64,000 bases of DNA. Origin: Pararhodonellum marinum (GTDB lineage: Bacteria; Bacteroidota; Bacteroidia; Cytophagales; Cyclobacteriaceae). The notes below the pieces were generated by a model that made no database searches, had not been told where the DNA came from, and saw only the letters and a program-made list of their open reading frames with translations. Where the stretch lies: assembly GCF_015354735.1 (NCBI RefSeq), contig NZ_JACEFJ010000003.1, positions 310,001 to 374,000 of the forward strand, written 5' to 3'. The position numbers were made by a program, and so were the translations under genes. Within the stretch, counting starts at the first letter, position 1, and each line of letters opens with the position of its first letter. Shown here piece by piece: positions 52,525 through 61,331 of the stretch.

Positions 52525-53190
52525 ATGTATTTTAAATGCTTTCCGATTTCCTTTTTCATAGTTTGTGTACTGATATTTTCTTCCTGTTCACGGGCAACCT
52601 TCAGGACCTTTGACAAACCCATCACATTCAATGATGACCGCAAAGCCCTAAGCCTGGAATACCTCAGGGAAAGGCACGGCATAGTGACTGATGATATTTC
52701 TATCGACCCAAAGGTGGTGGTACTCCATTGGACCGTAGTTCCAACATTGGAGCAGACTTTTCATGTATTTGATCCTCCTAGAATTCCTATGAGCAGGGAA
52801 AATATACAGAGCGCCAGTGCCTTGAATGTCAGCTCCCAGTTTTTGATTGACAGAGATGGGACCATATTCAAACTGATGCCGGAAACCCATTTTGCCCGAC
52901 ATGTGATTGGACTGAACCATTGTGCGATTGGAGTAGAAAATATCGGCAGTGATGAAGAACCGCTCACCAAGGCACAGCTCAAAGCCAATGTGGCCTTGAT
53001 CCGTTACCTTAAGAAAAAGTATGACATCCAATATGTGATCGGTCACTACGAATACCAGTCTTTTATTGGACATCCGCTTTGGAAGGAGACTGATCCGGAC
53101 TATCTGACCCAGAAAACCGATCCGGGAACTGCATTTATGAAAAAAGTGAGAAACCGAATCAAGGACTTAGATATAGCAGGTGCTCCATAG
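52525..53190 (+). CDS. N-acetylmuramoyl-L-alanine amidase lipoprotein (Amidase_2)
   Basis: 221 aa. Lipobox SSC (Cys22) after a hydrophobic leader. Amidase_2 fold: KVVVLHWTVVP (Zn His), SSQFLIDRDGTIFKLMPETHFARHVIGLNHCAIGVENIG and YVIGHYEYQSF (second Zn His), GHPLWKETDPDYLTQKTDPG (third Zn ligand region). Cleaves the bond between muramic acid and L-alanine in peptidoglycan, in the periplasm; an AmpD-like recycling role or cell-wall remodelling is possible. Confidence 0.88.
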   Translation: MYFKCFPISFFIVCVLIFSSCSRATFRTFDKPITFNDDRKALSLEYLRERHGIVTDDISIDPKVVVLHWTVVPTLEQTFHVFDPPRIPMSRENIQSASALNVSSQFLIDRDGTIFKLMPETHFARHVIGLNHCAIGVENIGSDEEPLTKAQLKANVALIRYLKKKYDIQYVIGHYEYQSFIGHPLWKETDPDYLTQKTDPGTAFMKKVRNRIKDLDIAGAP

Positions 53191-53259
53191 ATTGAAAAGA
53201 GGAAAATTCTTTAACCTATTTAAAGCATAGTAAGACCACATAATGTAACATTGATAAGC

Positions 53260-54738
53260 ATGATTAAATCTGAGATTTACCGAAAAATTATTGGGACCGT
53301 GTTGCCTTTTGGTTTGATAATTTTGATGATTGCCTGTGGAGACAAGTCAGAAAAATTGGTCGACTCGGCAGTGCGGAAAACCCCTAATGTGGTTTTGATT
53401 TTTACAGATGACCAAGGTTACAATGATGTGGGGGTTTTTGGCTCCCCGAACATTTCAACGCCTAACCTGGATAAAATGGCGGATGAGGGGATGATATACA
53501 CCAATTTTTATGTGGCACAGGCTGTATGTTCCGCTTCCAGGGCAGCTTTGATGACTGGCACCTATCCCAATCGTCTGGGCATACACGGAGCTTTAGACCA
53601 CCGGGCAACCCATGGGTTGAATCCGGAGGAAACCACCCTTGCGGAAATGCTGAAAGGAAGTGGATATGCCACAGCCATTTTTGGCAAGTGGCACCTTGGG
53701 CATCATAAGCCTTTTTTGCCCACCCATCAGGGGTTTGATGAGTTTTTTGGGATACCCTATTCCAATGACATGTGGCCCAATCATCCCGAAAACAAAAACT
53801 ATTACCCACCCTTGCCTTTGTATGAAGGATATCAGGTGGTGGATACGCTCCATCAGGACCAAAGCATGTTGACCACCTGGCTGACAGAAAGAGCGGTGGA
53901 TTTTATCAACCGCAAAAAGGATGACCCCTTTTTCCTGTATCTGGCCCATCCTATGCCCCATGTTCCTTTATTCGTTTCGGATAAGTTCAAGGGGAAATCC
54001 GATCGGGGACTATATGGAGATGTGATCATGGAAATTGACTGGTCCGTGGGGGAAATTTTAGCTGCTTTAGAGAAAAATGGGCTTACAGAAAACACTTTGG
54101 TAATCTTCCTGTCAGACAATGGCCCATGGCTTTCTTACTCCGGGCATTCGGGTTCCGCCGACCCGCTCAAGGAGGGCAAAGGTACCTCTTGGGAAGGGGG
54201 AGTCCGGGTTCCCGCCATCATGAAATGGCCCGGCCAACTTCCGGCAGGTGGACTGCAAAGTCGGGTGGCCATGAGCATTGATCTTTTGCCTACTTTGGCT
54301 GATCTCTGTGGCGCTGATTTGCCAGGATTGCCGATTGATGGAAAAAACATCTGGCCGATTTTACAGGGAAAATCCGATGCGGTATCCCCTCAGGAGGCTT
54401 ATTATATTTACTATAACCGAAATGAACTTCAGGCAGTGGTGATGGACAGATGGAAGCTTGTTTTTCCACACCGGTACCGCTCCATCAAACCCGGACAAGT
54501 CTACAGAGAGGATGGGATGCCCATTGAATACCACATGTTGGACTTTCAGGACATGGCCTTGTATGACTTGCAGGAGGATATTGCCGAATCGGTCAGTGTG
54601 CTGGAAGACCATCCTGAAATCGTCAAAAAAATGCATGAACTGGCTGAAATAGCCCGTCAGGACATGGGTGATGCCTTGACTGAAAGGGAAGGGGCTAATT
54701 TGAGGGAACCGGGTAGGGTTGAATCAGGAACAGATTGA
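53260..54738 (+). CDS. Sulfatase (arylsulfatase family, lipoprotein)
   Basis: 492 aa from the ATG at 53260 (in-frame TTG at 53251 less likely). Lipobox IAC (Cys26 region). Sulfatase fold: VLIFTDDQGYNDVGVFG (Ca Asp pair), AQAVCSASRAALMTGTYPNR, in which Cys is the residue converted to formylglycine (CxAxR), GKWHLGH, and HPMPHVPLF with SDNGPW (metal site). Hydrolyses sulfate esters, often of polysaccharides. It needs a formylglycine-generating enzyme, not in this window. No sugar-utilisation genes are adjacent. Confidence 0.92.
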   Translation: MIKSEIYRKIIGTVLPFGLIILMIACGDKSEKLVDSAVRKTPNVVLIFTDDQGYNDVGVFGSPNISTPNLDKMADEGMIYTNFYVAQAVCSASRAALMTGTYPNRLGIHGALDHRATHGLNPEETTLAEMLKGSGYATAIFGKWHLGHHKPFLPTHQGFDEFFGIPYSNDMWPNHPENKNYYPPLPLYEGYQVVDTLHQDQSMLTTWLTERAVDFINRKKDDPFFLYLAHPMPHVPLFVSDKFKGKSDRGLYGDVIMEIDWSVGEILAALEKNGLTENTLVIFLSDNGPWLSYSGHSGSADPLKEGKGTSWEGGVRVPAIMKWPGQLPAGGLQSRVAMSIDLLPTLADLCGADLPGLPIDGKNIWPILQGKSDAVSPQEAYYIYYNRNELQAVVMDRWKLVFPHRYRSIKPGQVYREDGMPIEYHMLDFQDMALYDLQEDIAESVSVLEDHPEIVKKMHELAEIARQDMGDALTEREGANLREPGRVESGTD

Positions 54739-55018
54739 TTGGGTGAATTGGAGATTTTTTTGAACCATATAAGGCATTGAAGGGCATTTGAGTTTTAAAT
54801 ATGGATTGAGTATTTCTTGACAATTAGTTTAAAGCAAATTGGTTTTTACAATTTTAAAAAATTTAATTAGTAATTTATCCCAATAAATTACGCTTTATTT
54901 CAAATTTTTTAGTTTTAGGTTTTATAAATTTGGTAAAACCAAATCCTTTTGGGCTTGCCGGGTCAGATAAAAATTCGTTTTCCATTTGTTTTTCTGCTTC
55001 ATCAAAAAAGCACATGCC

Positions 55019-55432
55019 ATGAAACATAATTTGTTTAGAATATTGCCGCTGATTTTATTTTTACCTCTTTTTAGCGCTTGTTTTACTTACTCAGATATCC
55101 TGAAGAATACAGAAAATAAAGAAGCATATGTTTTTTCACAAATGGATTTTGAGAAAGGCAAACAATACCAGATCAAAACCCAAAATGGTAAACTGCTGGT
55201 ATTAAACTTAAATGAATTGTCCATAGATGGGGTTAAGGGTAAGGGTACCTTGAAGAACATCGAGGGGTTGTCCAAACCTATCTCAGATGAATATTTTGTA
55301 GAATTTGAAAAAATGGTAGAGGTGAAAAGGTCAAAATTTAATCCTTATGTGTCGATTTTGATACCAGTGGCCATCTTGACAGGAATAGCCATTTTCATGT
55401 CAAACAACTTGAATATTGGCGGCACCCTGTAA
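55019..55432 (+). CDS. Lipoprotein with C-terminal membrane segment, unrecognised
   Basis: 137 aa from the ATG at 55019; the extension to 54986 is unsupported. Lipobox SAC (Cys22 region, LFLPLFSAC). Middle: KGKQYQIKTQNGKLLVLNLNELSIDGVKGKGTL, a beta-rich piece. C-terminus: VSILIPVAILTGIAIFM hydrophobic helix, so it may be anchored at both ends. Preceded by about 280 bp of AT-rich DNA. No family name. Confidence 0.7.
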   Translation: MKHNLFRILPLILFLPLFSACFTYSDILKNTENKEAYVFSQMDFEKGKQYQIKTQNGKLLVLNLNELSIDGVKGKGTLKNIEGLSKPISDEYFVEFEKMVEVKRSKFNPYVSILIPVAILTGIAIFMSNNLNIGGTL

Positions 55433-55792
55433 TCATTGGGAATTGCTGTAATTTTAATGCAAGACCAATCTCCTTGGATAAATAGAAATTTGTTCGTCTG
55501 CTTAGAATATAAATGTTTCCAAAATGATACGGAAAATTCAAATTTTGCTCCTGTTGATCAGCTTGGGTACTTCTTAAAAATAATGGTGGCCTAACTTGCC
55601 GAAGCCAATTTGACTTTTAATTATTTAATGGCAAAGAAGCGGATAAACAATTTTTTTAACTATTTAACTATCAAAATATTTTGAATCTATTTTTTTTAGT
55701 TTCATAACGAAGTCAATAAGTAAGCGCTTTTTATTGGATCAAAGGAAAAAAGATAGCCTAATAATAAAATATCTACTAAATTTAGTTTAAAC
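55433..55792. other. AT-rich intergenic region with a truncated signal-peptide ORF
   Basis: 360 bp, no complete gene. A 17-codon frame at 55524-55577 (MIRKIQILLLLISLGTS) looks like the signal peptide of a decayed secreted protein. TTTAACTATTTAACTATC (about 55655-55674) is a short direct repeat. The promoter of the next gene should lie near 55740-55790 but no box is clear. Confidence 0.45.
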
Positions 55793-56014
55793 ATGAAAAA
55801 AGTTTTAAGTCTTATAGGTTTGATCTTGTTTCTCGCTCCGATTACTCAGGCATCTGATGATGTATTTCATTTTACTTCATACTGGACAAATGGAGGTGTT
55901 GAGCATTATGAATATTTTCCTTGTGCTCCAGATCTACATCAATGTCAGAGTTATTGTTCCTTAGGTTCAGGATGCATTACAGTTTGTATTACGCCTCCGA
56001 GCTTTGGGGATTAA
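55793..56014 (+). CDS. Small exported Cys-rich peptide
   Basis: 73 aa precursor. Signal peptide MKKVLSLIGLILFLAPITQA, leaving about 53 residues. Mature part SDDVFHFTSYWTNGGVEHYEYF then CAPDLHQCQSYCSLGSGCITVC: five Cys in 21 residues. Small Cys-rich exported peptides followed by a BF3164/6-bladed beta-propeller lipoprotein are a recurring Bacteroidota arrangement (NVEALA-type families), and this one shares the context but lacks the NVEALA motif. Role unknown. A terminator-like hairpin (56027-56058) lies between it and the next gene. Confidence 0.6.
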   Translation: MKKVLSLIGLILFLAPITQASDDVFHFTSYWTNGGVEHYEYFPCAPDLHQCQSYCSLGSGCITVCITPPSFGD

Positions 56015-56026
56015 GTTAAATCTAGT

Positions 56027-56058
56027 GACAAGCCATCATTTGATCAAGATGGTTTGTC
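56027..56058 (+). terminator. Hairpin after the small Cys-rich peptide gene
   Basis: GACAAGCCATC (56027-56037) / GATGGTTTGTC (56048-56058), 11 bp with one G-T pair. The following sequence is AT-rich but without a clean T run, so it may be a partial terminator giving high peptide and lower beta-propeller expression. Confidence 0.6.
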
Positions 56059-56079
56059 CTAATTATTTTATTTATTGAA

Positions 56080-57210
56080 ATGAAAAATTCTTTTGTACTA
56101 ATTTTTATTATAACAACTTTAGTTTGTTCCTGTCAGTTGCCTAAAGAAAGTTTGTTCAATGGCACTGCTTACCTTGCACCTGCAAAAAAGGTTTTTGAAT
56201 TGGAAGATCTGTTCAGTGCTTATGAAGTGGTTCACCTGGATGAAACAAAACTGGTACCCCATGTCAGTAAAATCATCTCAGGAGGGAGCAGGTTTCTGGT
56301 TTTGGATGCATGGTCCACCGGTGGGGTGTTTGTCTTTGATGAAAAGGGGAATTTTGAACACCTTATCCAGTCCAAAGGAAGTGGACCTGACCAATATGCG
56401 TCATTGTCGGATTTTCAGTATTCTGCACGGCATGAAAAACTGTTTTTGATGGAGAGAAGTAAGTTGGGGTTTTTGACTTTTGATCTGAATGGAAAATTCC
56501 TGGAAAAGCAATCCATCAAAACGGATCCAGGCCTCTCTTCCCATACTTTTGTTTTGATAGATGAAGCCGATAAGTTGTTTTTTGATCTAGGTTATAGTGG
56601 GGGGCATAGGATTTTTAGGTATGATTTGATTACCCATGAATCAGAGAAATTCCTTTCATTGGATAGCCTCTATTTGAAATTAAATCTTTCAACAAATATG
56701 ACAATGGCTCATAGTGGAAAGTTGATTTCTTACATCTCACCACTCGAATATCAAATTTTAAAATTTAACACTGATGGGAATTTACAAGGGGTCATTGACT
56801 TGGATCTGGGCGATTATCATCTGGGAAAAGACGATCTCAAAGCATTGGACGATACAAGGGCATTGTCTGATTTGATGAAAACCAATCCTGCGGGGATTAC
56901 GCCCCAACTTTTGGAAACCGAGGATTATTATTGGGTTTTTTATCAAATCGGAGATTTCCAGACCGGATTTCCCAGCATGAACATCATTGATAAAGAAGGT
57001 GGATCCAAATTCCAATTCAGTGAATTGTCGTACAATGGCGTTCCCTTGTTCCATAGATTTGCCGGAACCATGGATGGCAACCGTTTTATCGTGGCACTCA
57101 ATCCCGAACACATCAATGCGCTCAGTGCTGAACAGAGAAAGCGGATAGAAAAATTGGTGCCTGCGGAAAAGGAAGTGGCCAATTTTATTTTGTTGATTGG
57201 GAAAATTTAA
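56080..57210 (+). CDS. 6-bladed beta-propeller lipoprotein (BF3164/DUF4934-like)
   Basis: 376 aa. Lipobox CSC (Cys18) after VLIFIITTLV. Then repeating propeller strands: LFSAYEVVHLDETKLVPHV, FLVLDAWSTGGVFVFDEKGNFEHLIQSKGSGPDQYASLSDF and LTFDLNGKFL. The FDEKGNF..I...G.GP.QY.S...F signature is typical of the BF3164-like 6-bladed propellers that follow small exported peptides in Bacteroidota. Periplasm-facing, lipid-anchored, probably a binding or sensing protein. Same direction as the Cys-rich peptide gene, 66 bp downstream. Confidence 0.8.
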   Translation: MKNSFVLIFIITTLVCSCQLPKESLFNGTAYLAPAKKVFELEDLFSAYEVVHLDETKLVPHVSKIISGGSRFLVLDAWSTGGVFVFDEKGNFEHLIQSKGSGPDQYASLSDFQYSARHEKLFLMERSKLGFLTFDLNGKFLEKQSIKTDPGLSSHTFVLIDEADKLFFDLGYSGGHRIFRYDLITHESEKFLSLDSLYLKLNLSTNMTMAHSGKLISYISPLEYQILKFNTDGNLQGVIDLDLGDYHLGKDDLKALDDTRALSDLMKTNPAGITPQLLETEDYYWVFYQIGDFQTGFPSMNIIDKEGGSKFQFSELSYNGVPLFHRFAGTMDGNRFIVALNPEHINALSAEQRKRIEKLVPAEKEVANFILLIGKI

Positions 57211-57219
57211 ACTTAGCCG

Positions 57220-57654
57220 ATGTTTTTGAATGATTTGGATCTATTGGTTTTAAAAAAAACAGCACTGACATTGGCCATGGTTTTTGTGTGTTTGACTTTG
57301 AAGGCCCAAGTCAATGAATCTCCCAAACACTGGAAGGAGGTGTTGCTTACAGTTGAGCCCAAAGATACCTTGGGGCTTCAGAGAATGGACTCCATCGCGT
57401 CCAAATGGTCCAATCCGCTTTCTTATTATAATTCAAATAAGACTTACGCAGGCCATGCCATTCGGCAAAAAGCGGTGAGACAACATGCCCAAGTCGTTTT
57501 TCTTTTGGAAGAAATCCAAATGACAGAACCGGTAAAAGCTGTTGCATTAAAAGGGATGATGTACCGGACTTTTGATAAAATCTATCTGGAATGGCTACTT
57601 TCCAAGCATTTGATGTTTTTCAGAATTCCAGCCTTTTACAGGTTGCCAAGCTGA
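57220..57654 (+). pseudogene. HEAT-like secreted protein with probable 1-nt frameshift
   Basis: As read, 144 aa with a signal-like segment (LTLAMVFVCLTLKAQ) and a helical body (AIRQKAVRQHAQVVFLLEEIQ, EPVKAVALKGMMYRTFDKIYLEWLLSKHL). The end MFFRIPAFYRLPS looks out of frame. Removing one T from the T5 run at 57616-57620 turns the tail into SEFQPFTGCQAEVVVTWVD and a stop at 57677-57679, a more plausible finish (a GC motif with beta strands) and still clear of the convergent gene. Either a true mutation or a read error. Family not named. Confidence 0.55.
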
Positions 57655-57695
57655 AGTGGTGGTCACGTGGGTTGATTGAAAACCGATCACATCAA

Positions 57696-58328
57696 TTATG
57701 GTTTTTTCTTGAAGGGATCGGAGATGCTTTCAAAGAAAGGCTTGGCATTGTTCTTACTGTTGGCGTTCTTTTTTCGCTTGGCTTTGGCGCGGGCTTTTTT
57801 CCTTTTCTTCTTTTTCTGTTCCTTGCTTTTTACCAGAACGGTTCTGGCAGATATTCCCACCTGACCCCGGTAAAACTCTTCCCTGCCTACGATGTTGACA
57901 TTGGGTTTGTAGTCCAGAGAAATCACGGTGTTGAGTACCGTCATCTCAATTCCAACCATCAGGTCAGCACCCATGGTGGGATTGCCGTAGGTTTGATTGA
58001 TCTGCATGGTTTCCGGATTTTTGACGTAACTCTCTTCTACACCGGCTGAGATCCCTGCGCCATAATAATAATTGAACCTTTTAGAAATGATGGGCGCGTG
58101 TTTTTTTACCAGAACATGGGCAGTAGAGTTGAGCTTGAAATCGGATTGTACGATACCTTCCAGAGTAACCCGGTCAAAGACCCTTTGCTGGGCCGTGATA
58201 CCAACCATGCGGCTGTAATCGTTGTTTCCCAAACGGATGCCAAAGGAAGATCCATAACGCTGGGCGTGGAGAGTGGTGGAAATGACGGTCAAACATAAAA
58301 CCGTGCAGAGGATGGTGTGTGTCTTCAT
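57696..58328 (-). CDS. Outer-membrane beta-barrel-like protein with Lys-rich tail
   Basis: 210 aa from the ATG at 58326-58328; the longer frame to 58424 lacks support. Signal peptide (LCTVLCLTVISTTLHAQ), then alternating beta strands (RYGSSFGIRLGNN, YYYGAGISAGVEESY, MGADLMVGIEMTVLNTVISLDYKP, GQVGISARTVLV) of about 150 residues. From about 167 the chain becomes almost purely basic (KKKKRKKARAKAKRKK), unusual for an exported protein; it might bind nucleic acid or LPS or be a late-frame artefact, but the frame stays open to FFESISDPFKKKP. Confidence 0.65.
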   Translation of the reverse strand: MKTHTILCTVLCLTVISTTLHAQRYGSSFGIRLGNNDYSRMVGITAQQRVFDRVTLEGIVQSDFKLNSTAHVLVKKHAPIISKRFNYYYGAGISAGVEESYVKNPETMQINQTYGNPTMGADLMVGIEMTVLNTVISLDYKPNVNIVGREEFYRGQVGISARTVLVKSKEQKKKKRKKARAKAKRKKNANSKNNAKPFFESISDPFKKKP

Positions 58329-58591
58329 GATTGCATTGAAATAAGATGCCTTTCCAAAAATTGCTTTTTCCCAAGCGTTTATTGGATTTTGAACCCGGTT
58401 CAAAAAGCATTCCATTTTTCGCATTCGTTAAAATTTGTGAAAAAAAATTTGAATCATGTTCAAGTTTTTACATAAAATAAAAACTGAAAAGGGCTTTTTA
58501 AACCAATCCAGGCAGTTTTGTTTGGTTAAAAACTTTTTCATATTTGGGAAGAAAATTGGATGATTTAAAGAGATAAAACAATCAAATAAAC

Positions 58592-59299
58592 TCACCAATC
58601 ATCTTCCTCCGAAACCATATCTGTGGACGGAGGGCTATTCAAAAGGGTCTCAATCAAGCTGTTTCCTACTCTTTGCCACTTTAAATGACCCATGCGGAGA
58701 AATCGATTGGTCTCCAACAGATGTTCGTAAGTGGGATTGGGAATGTGTTTGGGAATCCTGAAAAGACGGGGATCTTTTTTCTCAAATGGAGCCTTGATTT
58801 TGCTTCCGAAAAAGTAAGGGATCAAAGTTTCTGAACAACTCAAACCGATTTTATCCACTCTGAATTGATGGAAATAATCGTTCAACCGTTCATTGATGTT
58901 TTCAAAGAAGGACATGGTCTCAGCCAACCTTACCCTGGAACCTGCCCTTGATTTGCCTTTGGTCTTCAAGTATTTCACCTGGCTTTTGCCTTGCTTCTTC
59001 CGGACCATATAAGCCCTGAAAACCTTGTGATCGATGTTTTCACCGTTATCAAAATAACCTACAGCCGCGGTACCTGAGCGGATCAAAACCAGGACATATT
59101 GGATAAGTTCATGTTGCTTGAGGGGCAATTCTGCTCCATAGCTTAGGGTTATGGGCAACCTGAAGGTAGCGACCTTTTCATTTTCCAGAAAAAATTCAAT
59201 CCGATTCATGCGCTCATCAAATTCATGGGTCATTCCGGTTTGGATTACCTTTTCCAAAAGGGCTAAACTTTCACTTGGATTCAAAAAGCGTTCTGTCAT
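58592..59299 (-). CDS. VLRF1/ANKZF1-like putative peptidyl-tRNA hydrolase
   Basis: 235 aa. The block LIRSGTAAVGYFDNGENIDHKVFRAYMVRKKQGKSQ (within 73-107), followed by KSRAGSRVRLAETMSFFENINERL, parallels the VLRF1 domain of eukaryotic Vms1/ANKZF1 (hKtfHrYtVRakrGtaQ ... SaGa.lRRyne). Gln107 aligns with the catalytic glutamine that releases the nascent chain from stalled 60S-tRNA complexes. Bacterial VLRF1 relatives are known from sequence surveys; a ribosome rescue role in this lineage is inferred. Cytosolic, no zinc-finger or ankyrin parts, so a minimal form. Confidence 0.6.
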   Translation of the reverse strand: MTERFLNPSESLALLEKVIQTGMTHEFDERMNRIEFFLENEKVATFRLPITLSYGAELPLKQHELIQYVLVLIRSGTAAVGYFDNGENIDHKVFRAYMVRKKQGKSQVKYLKTKGKSRAGSRVRLAETMSFFENINERLNDYFHQFRVDKIGLSCSETLIPYFFGSKIKAPFEKKDPRLFRIPKHIPNPTYEHLLETNRFLRMGHLKWQRVGNSLIETLLNSPPSTDMVSEEDDW

Positions 59300-59389
59300 T
59301 TTCCTACAGTTTTACAGATTGAATATAAACCATTTAATTTTTCTTATGTAGAAAACGGGGTAACTTTACAGGATAAAATCCAATAAAAA

Positions 59390-59920
59390 ATGGCCCAACC
59401 CATAGCAACTTTGATTGAAAAAATGTGCGACAAAAATGAATCCGAAGCTTATCGATATGCCGATAAGTTGGCAGAGATCGGAGGGGAGGAAGTTTTGGAT
59501 GAATTGTTGGTCATACTCAAAGGAGAAGACCTGGAAAATGCCATGTTGGCGGCGAGGGCTCTTTCAAGCATGAAAGACAACCAAAATGCCCTTGATCCTC
59601 TGCTTGAACTGATTCATGACAAATCGCTTAGGTACCAGAACGGCATGTTTGTCCAAGCACTGGAGGGCTTTGATTTGAGCCAAAAATTGGTGGATGTTTT
59701 CAAGATTTATCTCTACGGCAACTTCAAATCTTCTCTGTTGGCCAAAGAGTATCTTGACCACGTGGAATTTGACATCAGCCCAAGAACCATCCGAAAGATG
59801 GAAAAGCATTGGAATCATTACCAGCACAACAGCCCGGAAGATGAGGCTTTTGAACTCAAAAAGCTTGAGGTGGAGGAAATGATTGGTGAAATGAAGGCGC
59901 TTTTTGATGAAGAGGAGTAA
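59390..59920 (+). CDS. HEAT-repeat protein
   Basis: 176 aa, all-helical. Repeats: EAYRYADKLAEIGGEEVLDELLVIL (about 20-44), ENAMLAARALSSMKDNQNALDPLLELI (about 50-76) and YQNGMFVQALEGFD (about 82-95), then a charged tail (VEEMIGEMKALFDEEE). Likely a protein-binding scaffold, cytosolic; partner unknown. Next gene follows 83 bp downstream. Confidence 0.8.
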   Translation: MAQPIATLIEKMCDKNESEAYRYADKLAEIGGEEVLDELLVILKGEDLENAMLAARALSSMKDNQNALDPLLELIHDKSLRYQNGMFVQALEGFDLSQKLVDVFKIYLYGNFKSSLLAKEYLDHVEFDISPRTIRKMEKHWNHYQHNSPEDEAFELKKLEVEEMIGEMKALFDEEE

Positions 59921-60003
59921 AGTGATGAGAAAACGCTTTTTGACTTCTCTTTGGATAGGCATTTCAGTCGATAACCTTTTGTTTTGACCTCCGTTTTTAT
60001 GAC

Positions 60004-60633
60004 ATGACCAGATCCGATTTCAATAACCAGTTGATTGATTTTTTTGAGGATTTCGGTTTCAAATACCAAGGAAAATACCATCAATTTCAAAAAACGACAG
60101 GGGAAGGCATCCAAGTGATTTTAGTACACCTTATGGAATACAATGCCGCAAGTTATCTGGAATACCAACTGGGCATCCGCATAGACCGGGTGGAAAAACT
60201 GGTTCACCAATTTCTTCCATCGATGTCTGACTATGAGTCCCACAGTCTTACCCTGATCCAAACCTTGGACAAAATCGATGGGGAATTGCCACGTAGGTTT
60301 CTGGTCAATGACACCAAAGAAACGGAATCGGTGATGGCTACCATGGAAGCATTTTTTATTCGCTCAGGCTTTCGCTGGCTGGATGAATTTTCCGATCCTG
60401 TTGTATTGGAACGATATTTCAATGAGCATCCTTTGGAGAAACTGGTCAATCAGAATTATACTTACAAGGCCAATCGAGGTCTGGCATTGGCTCATTTTTT
60501 TGGAAAAAGGGACTTTCTTATCCTCAAGAGGGCATATCTTGATCAGTTGCGCAAATTGCAAGTTACCGATGCGACTATCGTAAGTTTCTTGGAGCTCTCA
60601 AAGGTATTGGAAAACGGATTGAAGGAAGGATGA
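60004..60633 (+). CDS. Hypothetical protein, DUF4304-like
   Basis: 209 aa. DFNNQLIDFFEDFGFKYQGKYHQFQKTTGEGIQVILVHL resembles the opening of DUF4304-type proteins (small domain reading a client sequence). Then YQLGIRIDRVEKLVHQF, and a helical C-terminus. Assignment is weak; soluble and cytosolic. Same direction as the HEAT gene. Confidence 0.6.
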   Translation: MTRSDFNNQLIDFFEDFGFKYQGKYHQFQKTTGEGIQVILVHLMEYNAASYLEYQLGIRIDRVEKLVHQFLPSMSDYESHSLTLIQTLDKIDGELPRRFLVNDTKETESVMATMEAFFIRSGFRWLDEFSDPVVLERYFNEHPLEKLVNQNYTYKANRGLALAHFFGKRDFLILKRAYLDQLRKLQVTDATIVSFLELSKVLENGLKEG

Positions 60634-60711
60634 ATAATCTCTTGCAAAATTTCAATGCTTATTAGCTGAATTTTTGTAATTTAAAATCCCATACAAACCC
60701 AGAAAAAAACC

Positions 60712-61305
60712 ATGAAGACAAGATTCTTTTTAATAGGCCTATTTGGACTGCTTTGCCTTTCCGCTGTCGCTCAGGTAGAAATCCCTTCTCAAGAAGCCCA
60801 GATAAAAAGTGCCCTCTTGGCTTCTCCGGAAGCTTTTCGGGACGGTGCCAAAGTATACGGCCATAGTGCCATGGGAGAATTTATGGTCTTGAGAGAAGGC
60901 AGCAATGAAATGATCTGTCTGGCAGATGATCCCAATGCACCAGGCTTTTCAGTTTCCTGCTACCACCAGGACATTGAGGAATTTATGCAAAGGGGCAGGG
61001 ATTTAAAAGCCGAAGGTAAATCCTTCAAAGAAATTTTCGATATCCGGGAGGAAGAGGTAAAGGCCGGAAAACTGAAAATGCCCAAAGACGGCGCGACCCT
61101 TTTTGTCTTTACAGCTGACGAGGAGAATTTCAATGCCAAAACGGGAGAGGTGCAAAACGGATATCTGCGCTATGTGGTGTACATACCCTTTGCCACCGTT
61201 GAAAGCACAGGCCTTCCTTTGAAGCCGGAGGCGCCTGGTATGCCTTGGATCATGGATCCCGGTACCCACCGTGCCCATATCATGATCAATCCGCCAAAAA
61301 ATTAG
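60712..61305 (+). CDS. Conserved secreted hypothetical protein
   Basis: 197 aa. Signal peptide KTRFFLIGLFGLLCLSAVAQ. Body: IKSALLASPEAFRDGAKVYGHS, GEFMVLREGSNEMICLADDPN, FSVSCYHQDIEEFM, a central helix LKAEGKSFKEIFDIREEEVKAGKLK, then LRYVVYIPFATVESTGLPLKPEAPGMPWIMDPGTHRAHIMINPP. The ordered pattern suggests a real conserved fold, but I do not know the family. Periplasmic; no partner evident. Confidence 0.75.
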   Translation: MKTRFFLIGLFGLLCLSAVAQVEIPSQEAQIKSALLASPEAFRDGAKVYGHSAMGEFMVLREGSNEMICLADDPNAPGFSVSCYHQDIEEFMQRGRDLKAEGKSFKEIFDIREEEVKAGKLKMPKDGATLFVFTADEENFNAKTGEVQNGYLRYVVYIPFATVESTGLPLKPEAPGMPWIMDPGTHRAHIMINPPKN

Positions 61306-61331
61306 GCTATCTTCATTAACTTTTACAAAAC

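Noticed and set aside
57591..58049. 152-codon plus-strand frame
   Set aside because: Largely antisense to the barrel-like gene; composition is Phe-rich from Lys codons on the other strand.
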